Positions 1-11,075 of a stretch of 64,000 nt of DNA are shown here, in pieces. The number at the start of each line of letters is the position of its first letter. Positions within the stretch are counted from its first letter, which is position 1. Both the position numbers and the translations under genes were made by a program. The notes under the pieces are model-generated. The model had not been told where the DNA came from, ran no database searches, and saw only the letters and a program-made list of their open reading frames with translations. Source of the DNA: Plotosus lineatus (lineage: Eukaryota > Chordata > Actinopteri > Siluriformes > Plotosidae); NCBI GenBank assembly GCA_024760905.1, contig CM045745.1, forward strand, positions 7,096,282 through 7,160,281. The letters run 5' to 3'.

Positions 1-77
1 TGTGAACAGGGTTGCAGTCAGTGCACATCACTACAGATGTCGCTGTTGCTGCCGCTGCACTAACTCTGCGTTTATTG

Positions 78-262
78 GAAAATAGATCGCTGATCCAAAG
101 GTTAGGGGTTCGAGTCCCACTCTCCACAGGGTTGTCACTGTCCCCCCCCCCCAGTGCAGCTAATTGGGTTATCAAAGGCGGGCCATGTCTCTCACTGTCT
201 ATGGTGAGAGGCATGTAAAAGAACCATTGCTGACTTTCGTAAAGAGTAGGCTGCAAAGTCGT
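78..262 (+). mobile_element. SINE A, 5' part
   Basis: tRNA-like head with B box GGTTCGAGTCC at about 107-117, then the body AACTGGGTTATCAAAGG-type segment and CTCACTGTCTATGGTGAGAG. The 3' tail is missing. A C-run sits at about 142-151. Confidence 0.8.
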
Positions 263-711
263 GAAATATTCTTATTGCTTTTAAACAATGGTGCTGATTG
301 AGGGAGTTGAAAGACCGGAAAAAGTAAAGCCAAGGCGAGTGGGCTCCTGGACCATGAGTAAAGCCTCATTCACAGAGGAAGCGACACACACCTCACTGAA
401 GATTGCTTGGCGAGAGAGTCGAATTGCTTCATCAATCAGCTCTCGTTGCCTAGGTAACCCTCTCACATGTTTCCTACTTCAAAATCTTTCCAAGTGAAAA
501 TGTGAGCAGTACCGCACGTCTATGCAACAGGTCTGTGTGTTACAGATGGAACTTTCAGCCGGACCCAGCAATTGCAGCAGACGATAAGCAGTTCAACAGA
601 TAAGGTTGATTAACTCACAGGAGATGCCACAGATAAAAAATAAACAGTGACAAACACTAGAGGCGCCGACAAAAAATAAAACGGTAACAAAAACTGGAGA
701 CGACGAAGAAA

Positions 712-1022
712 ATCTTCACATCGCCAGAGCGAATCATCGCATGTTTGATTTGGCATATAGGTTTTTACATCGGATGCCCTTCCTAACACTACCCTTTAGT
801 AGGGGACTGAAACACGCTGACGGCTTTGCAGCTCCTCTTTACGAAAGTCAGCAATGGTTCTTTCACATGAACCTCACACCATAGACAGTGAGAAACATGG
901 CACATGATAACCCACTTAGTTGCACTGGGGAGACAGTGACAACCTTGTGGAGAGTGGGACTCGAACCCCTAACCTTAGGATCAGCGATCCAGCGCCCTAT
1001 ACCACCAGGCCACTACTATCCA
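712..1022 (-). mobile_element. SINE A1 (RTE-tailed), minus orientation
   Basis: Reads backwards as tRNA-like head (B box complement GGACTCGAACCCC region at 955-970), body and tail with CGCCAGAGCGAATCATC, a decayed form of the tail shared with the RTE-like LINE. Flanking 560-700 and 1023-1430 hold no recognisable feature apart from GACGAAGAAAATAAACAGT-like duplicated words around 620-720 and 1025-1050. Confidence 0.75.
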
Positions 1023-1544
1023 GAGGACGAAGAAAATAAACAGTATCAAACACTGGCGACTGTGGCTGGGAAGGCTAGCTGCCCATAAAGCGATAACTAC
1101 GAGCAAGTAGAGAACACTAGGAAGCGACCGAAAGAGACTGAAACATTTCTTCTGGCAAAAAGGTGAAGGTGCAGCAGGTCTTTATAGTGGGTTATTGAGG
1201 AGTGGGATCAGGTGTGCACTGCTGCAATCAGTCAGAGGCAAAATTAAGCTGCTCTTCCACTGTGATATTAGTGGCACATTTAAGCTCACGTTTATGGTTT
1301 CCATTCAGAAGACTTTATGTGGAACACCATGTTTGGAAGCGTCTGTCAATCACCTATATCTGTAAGCTCTTATTTGTATTCGCTCTTGTGTCATGAAAGT
1401 TCATCTTAGTGTGCCCGCCAACTTTGTGTCACGCGAGAAAATTTTGATTTTTGTCTCGTGTGATTGTTGACTTTGGATGGTTCCTTGTTGCTTCGTATGT
1501 GAGCAAGGCTTATGTATGTTTTGTTGATTATTATTGTTTTATTC

Positions 1545-2645
1545 TTTTAGTGCTGCAAATCTTTTCCCCTTTTTAAAGCGACTTGCTTTAAGGCTTCATC
1601 CCAAATTACCTGTGCTCCATGTGCTAAAAGTAAGACCTGAAACACTTTTATCATTTTGGGCGTACACTTTGGGTCATTGTCAGGATGAAAGGTGAACCTC
1701 GTTTTCATTTGTTTAGCAGAGGTTTGAAAGTTTTGTGCCAAAATGGACTGGTTTTTGGAACTCGATCCAGATCTAGCCAAAGAGACACAGTCCCAATGCA
1801 GAATGCTGCCATCACCATGCTTCACTGTGGCTGTTCTTTAATGGGGTGCAGTGTTGTTTTTCATCGGACAATAACACATTTCTCTCGTATACTTTTGGGA
1901 GACTGTATTTTTTTTGCTAACTACATCAGATTGGCTGTTTCTCTTTAGAAGGAAAATTTTCCAGATATATAAAGAACATGTAAGAATAATCACGTAGTCA
2001 TAGTCGACAGCCAGTATTTGCCAGAAATTCTTGTAGCTCCTTTAATGCTGCATCTTCTTGGCAGCCTCCTGGACCAGTTTTCTTCTTACCTTTTTCTACA
2101 TTTTGGGTGTTTGTCTAGTTCTTTGAAATCTCACTGCTGTGCGATATTTTCACCTGTGGTTGGTGACTGACTTCACTTTGTATATCTAAAGCCTTGGGAA
2201 TTCTTCAGTTCCCTTTTCCTCTCCAACCTTTCCTGACTCTTTTTAACAATGAGATCCCTTTGGTTCTTTGGAAGCTCTTTGAGGTCCATGGTCTTTGTTG
2301 TATGATGCAACTAAGTTAGTGTCATGAAAATCCTGTTACATCATCATTGTTGATTTATCAGAGTCACTTTAATTGATGGTAGGTGTGGAGTGAGTACTAT
2401 TTAATGCGAGTTTAATTATGATTGGTTATTTATGAACAGCGTGGCATCTATAATTCTAAGAGTGCGCATGCTTATGAAACCACATTATTTTAGGTTTCTT
2501 CCCCCTCAAACATTTTCACTGGTTTTCGATTGAATTGTGCAGGCCAGTAGTCACATATAAGGTGGAAACATTTATGAAATTATTTATCTTGGTTTTATTT
2601 ATTTATTAATTTCTTTGTCAGATAAACCTGGAAGGTATGTATGTG
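1545..2645 (-). mobile_element. decayed Tc1-like transposon
   Basis: Minus-strand transposase remnants: a piece with KHGDGSI..WDCVSLA and FTFHPDNDPKCTPK (second catalytic Asp region), then further right a segment that reads as a degenerate T.RT.R.SK...KTR..LVQEA helix-turn-helix region (about 2040-2130), then the non-coding end with CACTTTAATTGATGG. Many stops and indels; dead. Confidence 0.7.
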
Positions 2646-2687
2646 TACACAACAATCAGCCATAATTTAAAAAATATGGCTGTTTCA

Positions 2688-2830
2688 GATTGCCCCTAGG
2701 TGTGAATGGGAATTATTGCTTGTTGGCCCTGTGATGGTCTGGCAAGCTATTTATGGTGTACTCCGTCTTCGTCCCATGTTTGCTGAGATAGGGTTCAGCC
2801 TCCCCATGACCCTAGAAGAATTAAGGCACA
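2688..2830 (+). mobile_element. SINE B, 3' part (old)
   Basis: GCCCCTAGGTGTGAATGG, then TGTGATGGTCTGGCAAGCT and CCTCCCCATGACCCTAGAAG: the conserved body and tail of SINE B, strongly diverged. Confidence 0.65.
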
Positions 2831-3150
2831 CGAGTGAGAGTAAATCTCTGAAGATGAGCACCTTTCATACTTTATACATATTTATCCACTAACAGTAATT
2901 TCTAATGATAGATTTATGGTCTGCTATACTTTTGTTTTCCCTTTGGTTTTACTTTGTACTGTTTATATTATCTCTTTTATTTGGTATTTATATATACCAA
3001 AGCTAATTAAATATAAGGTAGAACACACTCATTTATTTGTTAAGGGAGTTCACATTAATGTAAATTCTACAAAGCTTTTTTTCTTGATAATAGACAGACG
3101 AGGGAACAGTTGTAGAAAGATCTGGCAAGAGTTTGCACTTAAATGCATGC

Positions 3151-3180
3151 GTGCACACACACACACACACACACACACAG
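3151..3180. repeat. (AC)n microsatellite
   Basis: About 14 AC units, between SINE debris and chchd7 exon 3305. Confidence 0.95.
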
Positions 3181-3304
3181 TTAGTGACTGAAGTGCTTGT
3201 ACTCATGAGAGTTAAACACACAGTCATGATTTGTTATGTGTCATGTAACGATATTAATTCCACTTTTCATAAGTAATATTGTATGTTTCTACTTCTCTGT
3301 GTAG

Positions 3305-3403
3305 GAGAGTGATGGTTCCCAAAAGTGCTTGGAAGCATATAACTATGATAAGAATATTTGCTCTCCATACTTCGTAAAATACAAGAATTGCAGGAAGTAC
3401 TGG
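3305..3403 (+). CDS. chchd7: chchd7 coding exon (CX9C domain)
   Basis: Thirty-three codons, phase 0 at both ends, preceded by TGTGTAG and followed by the donor GTGAGT. The peptide begins ESDGSQKCLEAYNYDK and contains C-SPYFVKYKN-C, an exact CX9C motif (helix 2 of the CHCH fold), followed by RKYW. The cysteine in QKC is the second cysteine of helix 1; its partner lies in the unseen upstream exon. In the family these cysteines form two disulfides through the Mia40 import route. The residue pattern NYDK..CS.YF..YKNCR..W is diagnostic of CHCHD7 among twin-CX9C proteins. No stop or frameshift is visible, so the exon looks functional. Confidence 0.9.
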
Positions 3404-3643
3404 GTGAGTATTAACTCCATGGTGCACCCCGCCCCCCAACTAATTAAAACGATACAGGTTGCAAACAATATGTTATTTTGGCATACACCTTCGAGAAATC
3501 ATAGCCATCTACACTTCCATTTGCTTAGCAAATGTCAAAGTTTAGCTAACTGTGTTTTACTCTAAGTGAAAAAATGGTCAAAACCAAAAATAAAAAAATG
3601 CACGTACAGTGGTTGCTCACCTTACGAAATTAATCTGTTTCAG

Positions 3644-4704
3644 TAGGGATGTCATTGACAATCGGAATATCGCCGATATAATTATGTCGATCGATAATCG
3701 ATACCTATAAAAGGGATATCGATACTTCCAACATTATAGCTTTCTGTGTTCATGACAGCGTCTGTAGTAAATGCCATTTATAATGACATCCCTATTAAAT
3801 GGTATGTCCCGCCTCTCTGTATGATAAATGGTACGTCCCTGCTTCGAGTGTGCCGTCAGAGCGCGTGTTCTCAACAGCACGGAACATTTTGAACAATAAG
3901 AGACACTTATCAGCTGATAATGCAGATATGTGCATCTTCTGAATCTATACATCTATTTTTGATTCTATGTCACTGTGACACACAGCGGAGAGCCAATCCT
4001 TTCTGTACTCCACTGTGTGGGCGGATCCGATAGCTTCAAACTCCAATTTTATTGGATTATAACAACAGCCACAGAATGTGCGTGTTGTTTTTGAGTAAAG
4101 AGAGAAATTTCCCTCGTTTTGATCAGCTAATTTCCACGAAGCCAAGCACAGCTGGCAAGCAAACACAAAAGGATAGACATGGAAAAACTTCAACCCGCAG
4201 ACCAGTTGATTGACAAAACTTGGGACGCGCTTCCTGTCACATAAACACTGCAGCATGTGAGTCCAATAAAATTAAAGTTTCAAGGTATCGGACCGCCACA
4301 CAGAAAGGATTGGCTCTCAGCTTCGTGCCACAGTGATGAGGCATTGAAAGTAGATGAATAAATTTGCTCTGAGCAGTTAGAAAGTGAAGCTGCACCATCT
4401 CCTGCTTGGCCTTTTAAGGTGCTGGCACCTTAAAAACAACCGTCATACACAACACTCGCACTGCACTGCCATGTATCATGCTTCACCACTTTTGCGGTCG
4501 TAAAGTCGATCAGACGAAACTTGCATAGATCGTAAGTCGACGACTCACTGTATTCAATGCATTATACAAACTACTGTAATATCTTAGTCTGTTCTATTTA
4601 TTGCATTTATGGAACAGTACAGCAATATTCCAATGTATCGATACATCAGAAATTTTTTTGATCAATATATCGATACCAATATTAGGTTTTCAATGACACC
4701 CCTA
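3644..4704 (+). mobile_element. hAT transposon remnant
   Basis: Termini TAGGGATGTCATTGA and TCAATGACACCCCTA are inverted copies; flanks TGTTTCAG (3636-3643) and CGTTTCAG (4705-4712) are an 8-bp target duplication with one mismatch, as expected of hAT elements. At 3850-3940 the plus strand reads SERVFSTARNILNNKRHL then SADNADMCIF, the hAT dimerisation domain end. The rest is replaced by another MITE (3942-4556). Confidence 0.85.
3942..4556 (-). mobile_element. MITE family H copy 1, inside the hAT
   Basis: Ends with GTCGACGACTCACTG at about 4541-4555. Its length is an inverted, diverged copy of 8871-9608; the end corresponding to the right end of that copy is missing here. Confidence 0.75.
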
Positions 4705-5227
4705 CGTTTCAGAGCCTTTTTCGTAACCTGGATTTTTCTTAAGCAGAACCGCATTTTACATGTAAAACGTGTGATTTGTTCCAAGGCTCCAAAGACTACC
4801 TTTTAAGAATTATAAAAGCATACCTTTTAATCTACTTACTTCGTGTTGACCATGACTTCTTAGCAGAGTTATAATCTTACAAATGTTTATGCAAAGTTAA
4901 AAGCCTGAGCCAAAAAATAAAGTTGCAATGAGCACACTCAAAAAACTCCATGAAACTGCTCAAGGGAGCTGCGTCATCCCTCCTAGCCATGCTGCTCAAG
5001 GGAGCTGCGCCATCCCTCCTAGCCAATGAGAGGACAGCGGGGCGGGATGTTGGGAGATAGTTAATGGAGAGCAACTCGTGCATTGTTTGAATGGCACATT
5101 TTAATGTTTGAAATGCGCGTTTGAATGTTTGAATGACGCGTTTGAATGTTTGAATGTCGCGTTTCGTAAGGAGAACTCGTCTCGTTTGCAGAGACAAAAA
5201 AAATTGGAAAATGTATATTGTGTATAG

Positions 5228-5345
5228 ACAAATGTAAAATGTATATATAGGGATACCTCGGCTTACATCGTTAATTGGTTCCAGGAGAGACGACGTAAGT
5301 CGAAAATGACTCAAATCAAGTTAGCTTGCCTCTAGGCTAGGCTAC
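5228..5345. mobile_element. Tigger-like terminal fragment
   Basis: GGGATACCTCGGCTTACATCG then ACGACGTAAGTCGAAAATGAC: the terminus of another TA-inserting MITE, comparable to the decayed end at 24185-24235. Confidence 0.45.
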
Positions 5346-5390
5346 GCCAAATTTACTTGTATAATATTAGATGTAAATATATATATACAG

Positions 5391-5670
5391 TCGGCTCACT
5401 ACTTACGAAACCCCCTGGGTACGAAAAACATTTTCCTAAGTTACAGAGGACTGTATACGAAAAGAACCCCCTCTTACGAAAAGCGCCAAACGCGCCATTC
5501 AAAATTCAAACGCACCAATCAAAATTTCACACAATGCACGAGTTGCTCTCTCATTGGCTATCTCCCAACATCCTGCCCCACTGGCCTCCCATTGGCCAGG
5601 AGGCAGCTGAACGGTACCCATACTTACTGTACCCATACTTCCTGTTTGTCACACATGTGAGAGAGGAGAG
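5391..5670 (-). mobile_element. family E fragment, copy 2
   Basis: Begins CAGTCGGCTCACTACTTACG and includes ACGCGCCATTCAAAATTCAA and the CATTGGC/CCTCCCATTGG minisatellite word of family E. Right end not found. Confidence 0.6.
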
Positions 5671-5782
5671 TTAAACAGGAATGTTGGCTCTAGAGTTCGT
5701 TTTGAGAGATCATTGCAGTGTTATATTTCGTTATTCATCATGGACCCGGAAAATACTGAAAAGCGGAAATACAGTGACGACA

Positions 5783-5787
5783 GAGAC

Positions 5788-5828
<41 letters not shown>

Positions 5829-5854
5829 TGTGTGAGAGAGAGATAGAGAAAGAC

Positions 5855-5886
<32 letters not shown>

Positions 5887-6199
5887 TGTGCGCGTGTGTA
5901 AGAGAGAGATAGAGACTGTGTACAGAGTCAGTCAGAGATGAAAGGAGGCATTTTTTACTCTCGAGAGAGCACATTGCAGCTTAATTTTCGTTCAGTAAAT
6001 GTTTAATAAATGTGGCGCGCTCCGCCGAATGTGAGCAAAACACGGCTCATTCGGACCTCCGATCACTCAAGGATACAAGTTAAAGTTGAGTTTGGACCAC
6101 TGATCTGTCAAGCAGGGAGTGCGCTTTGAATTCCCTGTCTTAAAATGCTCCGGTGTCCTGCGTGTGGGCGGAGCCCGCATTCAGTGGAGTGCGCCAGAG

Positions 6200-6239
<40 letters not shown>

Positions 6240-6274
6240 GTATGTGTGTGTATGTGTGTGTATGTGTGTGTGGG

Positions 6275-6307
<33 letters not shown>

Positions 6308-6330
6308 GAGAGAGCTAGAGCGAGACAGTG

Positions 6331-6375
<45 letters not shown>

Positions 6376-6385
6376 TGTATATATG
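5783..6385. repeat. (GA)n and (TG)n microsatellite cluster
   Basis: (GA)n at 5790-5826, (TG)n at 5856-5882, (TG)n with TATG interruptions at 6199-6262, GA-rich at 6266-6325, (TG)n at 6334-6380. The 300 unique bases between (5900-6190) show nothing recognisable. Confidence 0.95.
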
Positions 6386-6406
6386 TGAGTTAATAAAAAA
6401 GTTATA

Positions 6407-7110
6407 CAGACGCTCCCCGACTCACGTTTTTAATTGGTTCCAGACAGCTGAACGTAAGTTGAAAGTGAACTTAGGTTATTACAGTGACGTATGACGTGTG
6501 ACGTATAATGCTCATACTGTACTATACCTCCATAAATACCATTACTGTATCTCATAAAACACCCCTAAATCAATTATTATAAACATAACATTGTAAAATA
6601 TATGTAAGTCAAATATATCAAATAATATCAACATTAATTTCAAATAAGTCACTTATTTATACCGAGTCACTTTACATGAAGCTTAAAACAGCCAATCAAC
6701 ACTTACAATATGTGAGGTGCTCAAAACTGAAAGTAGTGTACTTGCGAAAGTAATGTACTTGCTGTGGGTTATACGGACTTCTGGTCTTTCAAGTGAGCAA
6801 GGGTGCCGTTGAACTCGTTTAGAACACAGCCTGCACTGATGTGAATCATCAGCAGAGCAGAGAGTTCTCTTTCCTGGATTCGGGTTTTCATTCATTTTAC
6901 AACTCTCCTTGCTTAACTGAGTATGCATGGTAGATTGTTCCTATCCAAGCAGATAGTTAATTCATCTCTGTGTATGAGACTTGCACCCATGCTAGTAGGC
7001 TTAAGCTTTTGACCAACCATATTTGCTTAGGGTTACAAAAATCCACAAAACAGTGTAAACACAAAGATCACAGAGACGACGTCTTAACACAAGGGTAACA
7101 TGCCATATAA
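6407..7110 (+). mobile_element. Tigger-like MITE family F, copy 1
   Basis: Terminus CAGACGCTCCCCGACTCACG after TA, then a body shared with 30594-31657 (ATCAATTATTATAAACATAA, CAAGTGAGCAAGGGTGCCGT, AACCATATTTGCTTAGGGTT). The right terminus is missing. Confidence 0.75.
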
Positions 7111-7117
7111 CTGATAT

Positions 7118-7193
7118 ACTAGTCCTTCTCAAAAAATTAGCATATTGTGATAAAGTTAATTATTTTCTGTCATGTACTGATAAAAATTAAATT
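7118..7193. mobile_element. solo Tc1 terminal repeat
   Basis: TAGTCCTTCTCAAAAAATTAGCATATTG-type sequence, the same terminus that bounds the Tc1 at 45860-49076. Only one end is present. Confidence 0.8.
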
Positions 7194-8176
7194 TTCCGTA
7201 TTTTCTTGACTATTTGTCGCCCCGGAGTACAAGTCACATTTGGCCAAAAAAAACGCATAATAAAGAAGAAAAAACATATAAAAATCGCAAAGTCATGGAA
7301 ACCGTCTACCTTGGAAATCTGCTGGCAGTTTTTGTGATTTGGTGCTCACTCTGATATTGAGAGGGGGTTATGCTGCATGAAGCGGTCACACCATGAAAGT
7401 CCTCACGCAAAGTCATTTATATTCATCTCCTTGACAACTACATGGACGTGGAGACGTAACTGCACTGTTAACAAGCCTCTCCTTGATGCACGTTGCTCAA
7501 GCACCCATGTGCGAACTTGTTCCTCCAGCTGTGACCATCTAGCTTTTAGTCTGCGATTAGCTTTTAGCCTGCAATTAGCTTTTTTTGTTTGTTCATTTCC
7601 CGCCCTCATGTTGCCTTCTTGCGGTTGTGATTGTAAAAATGAACATGTGAAATTATGTTCGCTATTATTATGACGAACAGAATTATATGTAATAATTTCA
7701 CTATCAGGATGTGGATATACAACAGCACTGTTCACAAGCCTTTCCCTGCAGAGCATTGCTCAAGCACCCATGTGTGAGCTTGTTCCTCTAGCTTTGGCCA
7801 TCTAGCTTTTAGCCCACAATTAGCTTTTTTTGTTTTCTTCATTCACTGATAATCTCCGCTTTTCTCCAGTCCCTCACAAGTTTCTGGTTCACTCCAAACT
7901 TTCTTCCTGTTGCTCGATTACTATTTTCTGCTGCATATTTCACTACTTGCAGCTTGTAATCCGCAGAATAGGATTTTCTTTTGGGGGCCATTTCTTCATT
8001 GGTGGATGAGCAGATACTGGCACCCAAGCCTAGAGTGCCCTCTTGTGGTTATGAGTGTAAAAATAACAAACATATGAAAATATGTTAATTATTATGACGA
8101 ACAGAATAGACCAAATTCGCATCTGGACTGACGCACGGCATCATGGGATCGCGACTACCATACAAGCTACCAATAT

Positions 8177-8631
8177 GGTGGAAATAAACCTTGATGTGGA
8201 TGAGATCTGCACTATCGATACGTTCAATTTATGGAAAGTTCCCGACCTTCGAGCGTATTGTATATGTAGGGGTCTTCCTGGTTGTTCCCGCAAGCGTAAA
8301 GATGAACTTGTTGCGCTTGCATTTGCAGCGATGTTAGAAAAGCTACCTATAGTTTTGTCAAAGGCCGAGGAATCTAAACAAATCCAACGTTACCACTGTG
8401 AGCTTGTTGACATTTGAAGTGGATGAGGAAAGCGTGACAATTCCCGACCCCTTGGGACTTGAAGACAGCTGGGAGACAGAAAATGACGGCTTATCGAAGT
8501 GGCCGCCGTGTATGTATGCTGACGTAGTGGATTTTTTGTTCATGAAGGACCAGGCAGCCCTACTAGCGCGATTTCATAATGCCTACAAAGAAGGTAAATA
8601 CAAGTTTGACGGCTGTCACCGAGTGATCTGA
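8177..8631 (+). pseudogene. SAP-domain protein fragment, frameshifted
   Basis: Two overlapping plus-strand frames. The first (8177-8391) carries LWKVPDLRAYCICRGLPG then CSRKRKDELVALAFAAM, a good SAP (DNA-binding) motif: L.V..LR.....RGL....KR.EL. The second (8398-8631), one base out of phase, reads DPLGLEDSWETENDGLSKWP, then YADVVDFL and YKEGKYKF. In fish genomes this combination is the N-terminal part of SAP/SWIM/YqaJ-nuclease proteins that are often multicopy and transposon-associated (family knowledge). The SWIM and nuclease parts are absent here. A one-base indel near 8391-8398, or an unrecognised short intron, separates the frames. It lies antisense to the pogo-like transposase. Confidence 0.55.
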
Positions 8632-8809
8632 CAGCTCTTGTTTGTCTATTTTAGAAATTAACATAACAGTAATTTTCAAGATCTAAGTCTATGATATGTA
8701 ATGATTATGACATCGCCAATTTTTATGGCAATTTAACAGGTAAATAAAAGGTAATATAGTCTATAGGGTCTATGAATTCGAATAAAGAACACTTTAATTA
8801 TAAACTTAC

Positions 8810-8877
8810 TGCTTTAATCCAACGTTTGCGTCCTTCCGGATCCTTCAGCTTGGTAGGGAAGGTAAATACATTGATTC
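8810..8877 (-). pseudogene. THAP-like exon fragment
   Basis: The minus strand reads INVFTFPTKLKDPEGRKRW then IKA, followed by a consensus donor GTAAGT. FP.K...PE.RK.W..A is the core of THAP zinc-finger domains. The upstream cysteines are cut off by MITE H. Too short for certainty. Confidence 0.45.
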
Positions 8878-9608
8878 GTCGACTTACGACCTGACCTATG
8901 CGAGTTACGTCTGATCGACTCTACGACCGCAAAAGTGGTGAAGCATGATTCATGGCAGTGCGGTGCAAGTGCTGTGTATGATGGTTGTTTGTGCCAGCAT
9001 CTTAAAAGGCCAAGCAGGAGCTGGTGCAGCTTCACTTTCTAACTGCTCAGAGCAAATTTATTCATCTACTTTCAATGCCACGTCACTGTGGTGCGAAGCT
9101 GAGAGCCAATCCTTTCTGTGTGGGCGGGTCCGATACCTTGAAACTTTAATTTTATTGAACTCACACGCTGCGGTGTTTATGTGACAGGAAGTGCGTTCCA
9201 AGTTTTGACAATCTGCTGCTCTGCAGGTTGAAGTTTTTCCATGTCTGTCCATTTGTATTTGCTTACCAGCTGTGCTTGGCTTCGTGGAAATGAGCCGATT
9301 AAAACGAGGGAAATTTATCTCTTTACTCAAACAACACGCGCAGTCTGTGCCTGTAGTTATAATCCAATAAAATTGGAGTTTGAAGCTATCGGACCCGCCC
9401 ACACAGTGGAGTACAGAAAGGATTGGTTCTTCGCTGCGTGTCACAGTGACGTGGAATTGAAAATAGATGTATAGATTTAAATGCGCGATATTTATTCATC
9501 TGGTTTTGTTTGGCGTGAGTGTATTTGGATGGAAAGTCGACATACGACCAGATCGAGTTACGACCAGTCTGCCAGAACCAAACGCGGTCGTAAGTCGACG
9601 ACTCACTG
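8871..9608 (+). mobile_element. MITE family H copy 2
   Basis: Inverted ends TCGTCGACTTACGAC and GTCGTAAGTCGACGACTCACTG-like (last 20 bases at 9589-9608). About 740 bp with a partly palindromic interior (CAATCCTTTCTGTG..CACAGTGGAGTACAGAAAGGATTGG). Homologous to 3942-4556 in inverse orientation. Confidence 0.75.
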
Positions 9609-9934
9609 AAATGTGAATGGCGGCAGACATGTACACGGGTTTGTCCCAAATTTGCAAGCATGTATACTGCAAATTTTCTTTTTCCGACGCTCGAGATGAT
9701 GCATGCCGTTCCCACAGTTCACTACGGCACAATGCGCACCTGGCATATCGATAATTTAAGGCTTAAGGCAGGCTTTAAGCAGCAGTTGTTAGGACGTGTT
9801 TACATACAAAAGCAAGTGGCTACAAGAAAGTTCGGTAGCAGTGACCCTTGGACCAGATGTTGGGTTACGTTCCCCACACATGCGCAGTCGTAATGCGAAA
9901 GGTGTGACTTATAGTCCAGAAAATACGGTAATTC

Positions 9935-10858
9935 AACAGTTATCTCATGTTACAGACAGAGGGTATTGTGTACGTTTTTACTGCACAGTGGGTGTAGAAA
10001 AGAGTCACACCTTTCAGAATACTCTCGTTTTGTTCCTTTGCAGCCTGAAATGTAGGCACACACCCAAAATGAATTTTAATTGCTCACAAATGGAAGCCAG
10101 TTAGCTTAATGTGTGATGGAGAGGGTAATTATTTAAACCAGATTGAGTTTACGAGTGTTTAACAGATGAGCTGTTGTTGTTATATCTTTCACTTGGCTGT
10201 TATGCAGTAGGTTGCAACTAGTAAATACAGCTGAAAAAATTATTTTGTGTCTGTCTTCATTTCAGGCTGCAAACAACAAAATGTGAATATTGTGAAACGG
10301 GATGATCTTTATCTCTACCTGTTGTAGGTGGACAGTAATGCCAGGCATGTTTTTGGATGCCTTCATTTTCCAACAGTAAGAGCCACACCGTGATGATGTA
10401 AGCATACTTGGACACCCAACATCAAAACGTAATGTGTGCACAGACCAGCAGGAGAGTTGGGATTGAGGACAGTCATACTTGGGCACAGTACAAGGCATTC
10501 ATGCATAATGTGAGTACAGCATTACTAGGCAGAAATACCTCATTCCATGCTCAAGTATAATTGTCAACATTCGTGCTCTCGCCTGAAACGACTTTGTTCC
10601 GGGCCTCAGCGTGCTTATATCACGATGCAACATTTTAATGAAGACGAGTATTCTGTGACAGCACGAATAGCATGAATATTTTGATATTGTGGCTTATTTG
10701 CAGCCACTTTAGGCGTGGTGACACATGGCCCTCTCACGTGCCATACAGACTTTCAAATACTGGATGAAACCCAGTGATTTTCATAAAGTTCTATTGCATG
10801 CATATCAAGGTGTGCATGATGCTGAGGGAAGAATTGGCAGCTTCTAGTTTCTGACTAG
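9935..10858. other. unannotated chchd7 intron sequence
   Basis: Nothing recognisable: no long reading frame, repeat or RNA. Short AT-rich and unique sequence. Confidence 0.5.
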
Positions 10859-10859
10859 G

Positions 10860-11075
10860 GACAGTGGTGCATGGTGGTAAGGTGCTGGATCACTGATCCT
10901 AAGGGTGGGGGTTTAAGTCCCACTCTCCATGGTTTCTCACTGTCCCGTCTCCCCCCATGTGCAGCTAACTGGGTTATCAAAGGCTGGCCATGTCCCTCAC
11001 TGTCTGTGGTGTGAGGTTCATGTAAAAGAACCATTGCTGACTTTTGACGAGTAGCTGCATAGCCGTCAGCATCGC
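10860..11075 (+). mobile_element. SINE A, 5' part
   Basis: GTGCTGGATCACTGATCC, GGTTTAAGTCC (decayed B box), then GCAGCTAACTGGGTTATCAA and CTCACTGTCTGTGGTG. Tail missing. The following 600 bases (11080-11690) show nothing recognisable. Confidence 0.75.

Larger units (their letters stand above)
3607..5225 (+). mobile_element. Tigger/pogo-like MITE, family E copy 1, interrupted by hAT
   Basis: Starts CAGTGGTTGCTCACCTTACG after TA, the family E terminus, and resumes after the hAT insertion with GAGCCTTTTTCGTAACCTGG at 4713. Internal minisatellite with CATCCCTCCTAGCCA at 4975-5050. The right terminus is lost. Confidence 0.75.
7196..9928 (-). mobile_element. pogo/Tigger-like element with SAP and THAP pieces
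   Basis: Ends CCGTATTTTCTTGACTAT and ATAGTCCAGAAAATACGG are inverted, with TA outside the right end, as for pogo-group elements. Minus-strand transposase pieces: a Psq-type helix-turn-helix at 7839-7991 (MAPKRKSYSADYKLQVVKYA then ENSNRATGRKFGVNQ) and CENP-B-type helix pieces at 7403-7590 and 7741-7850. The interior also holds a plus-strand SAP reading frame (8177-8631), a THAP-like exon (8810-8877, minus) and MITE H (8871-9608). The catalytic DDE part was not found. Confidence 0.65.

Noticed and set aside
1..3304. First coding exon of chchd7
   Set aside because: No frame with the expected R.LR....NPC residues and a donor was found; most of this region is repeat.
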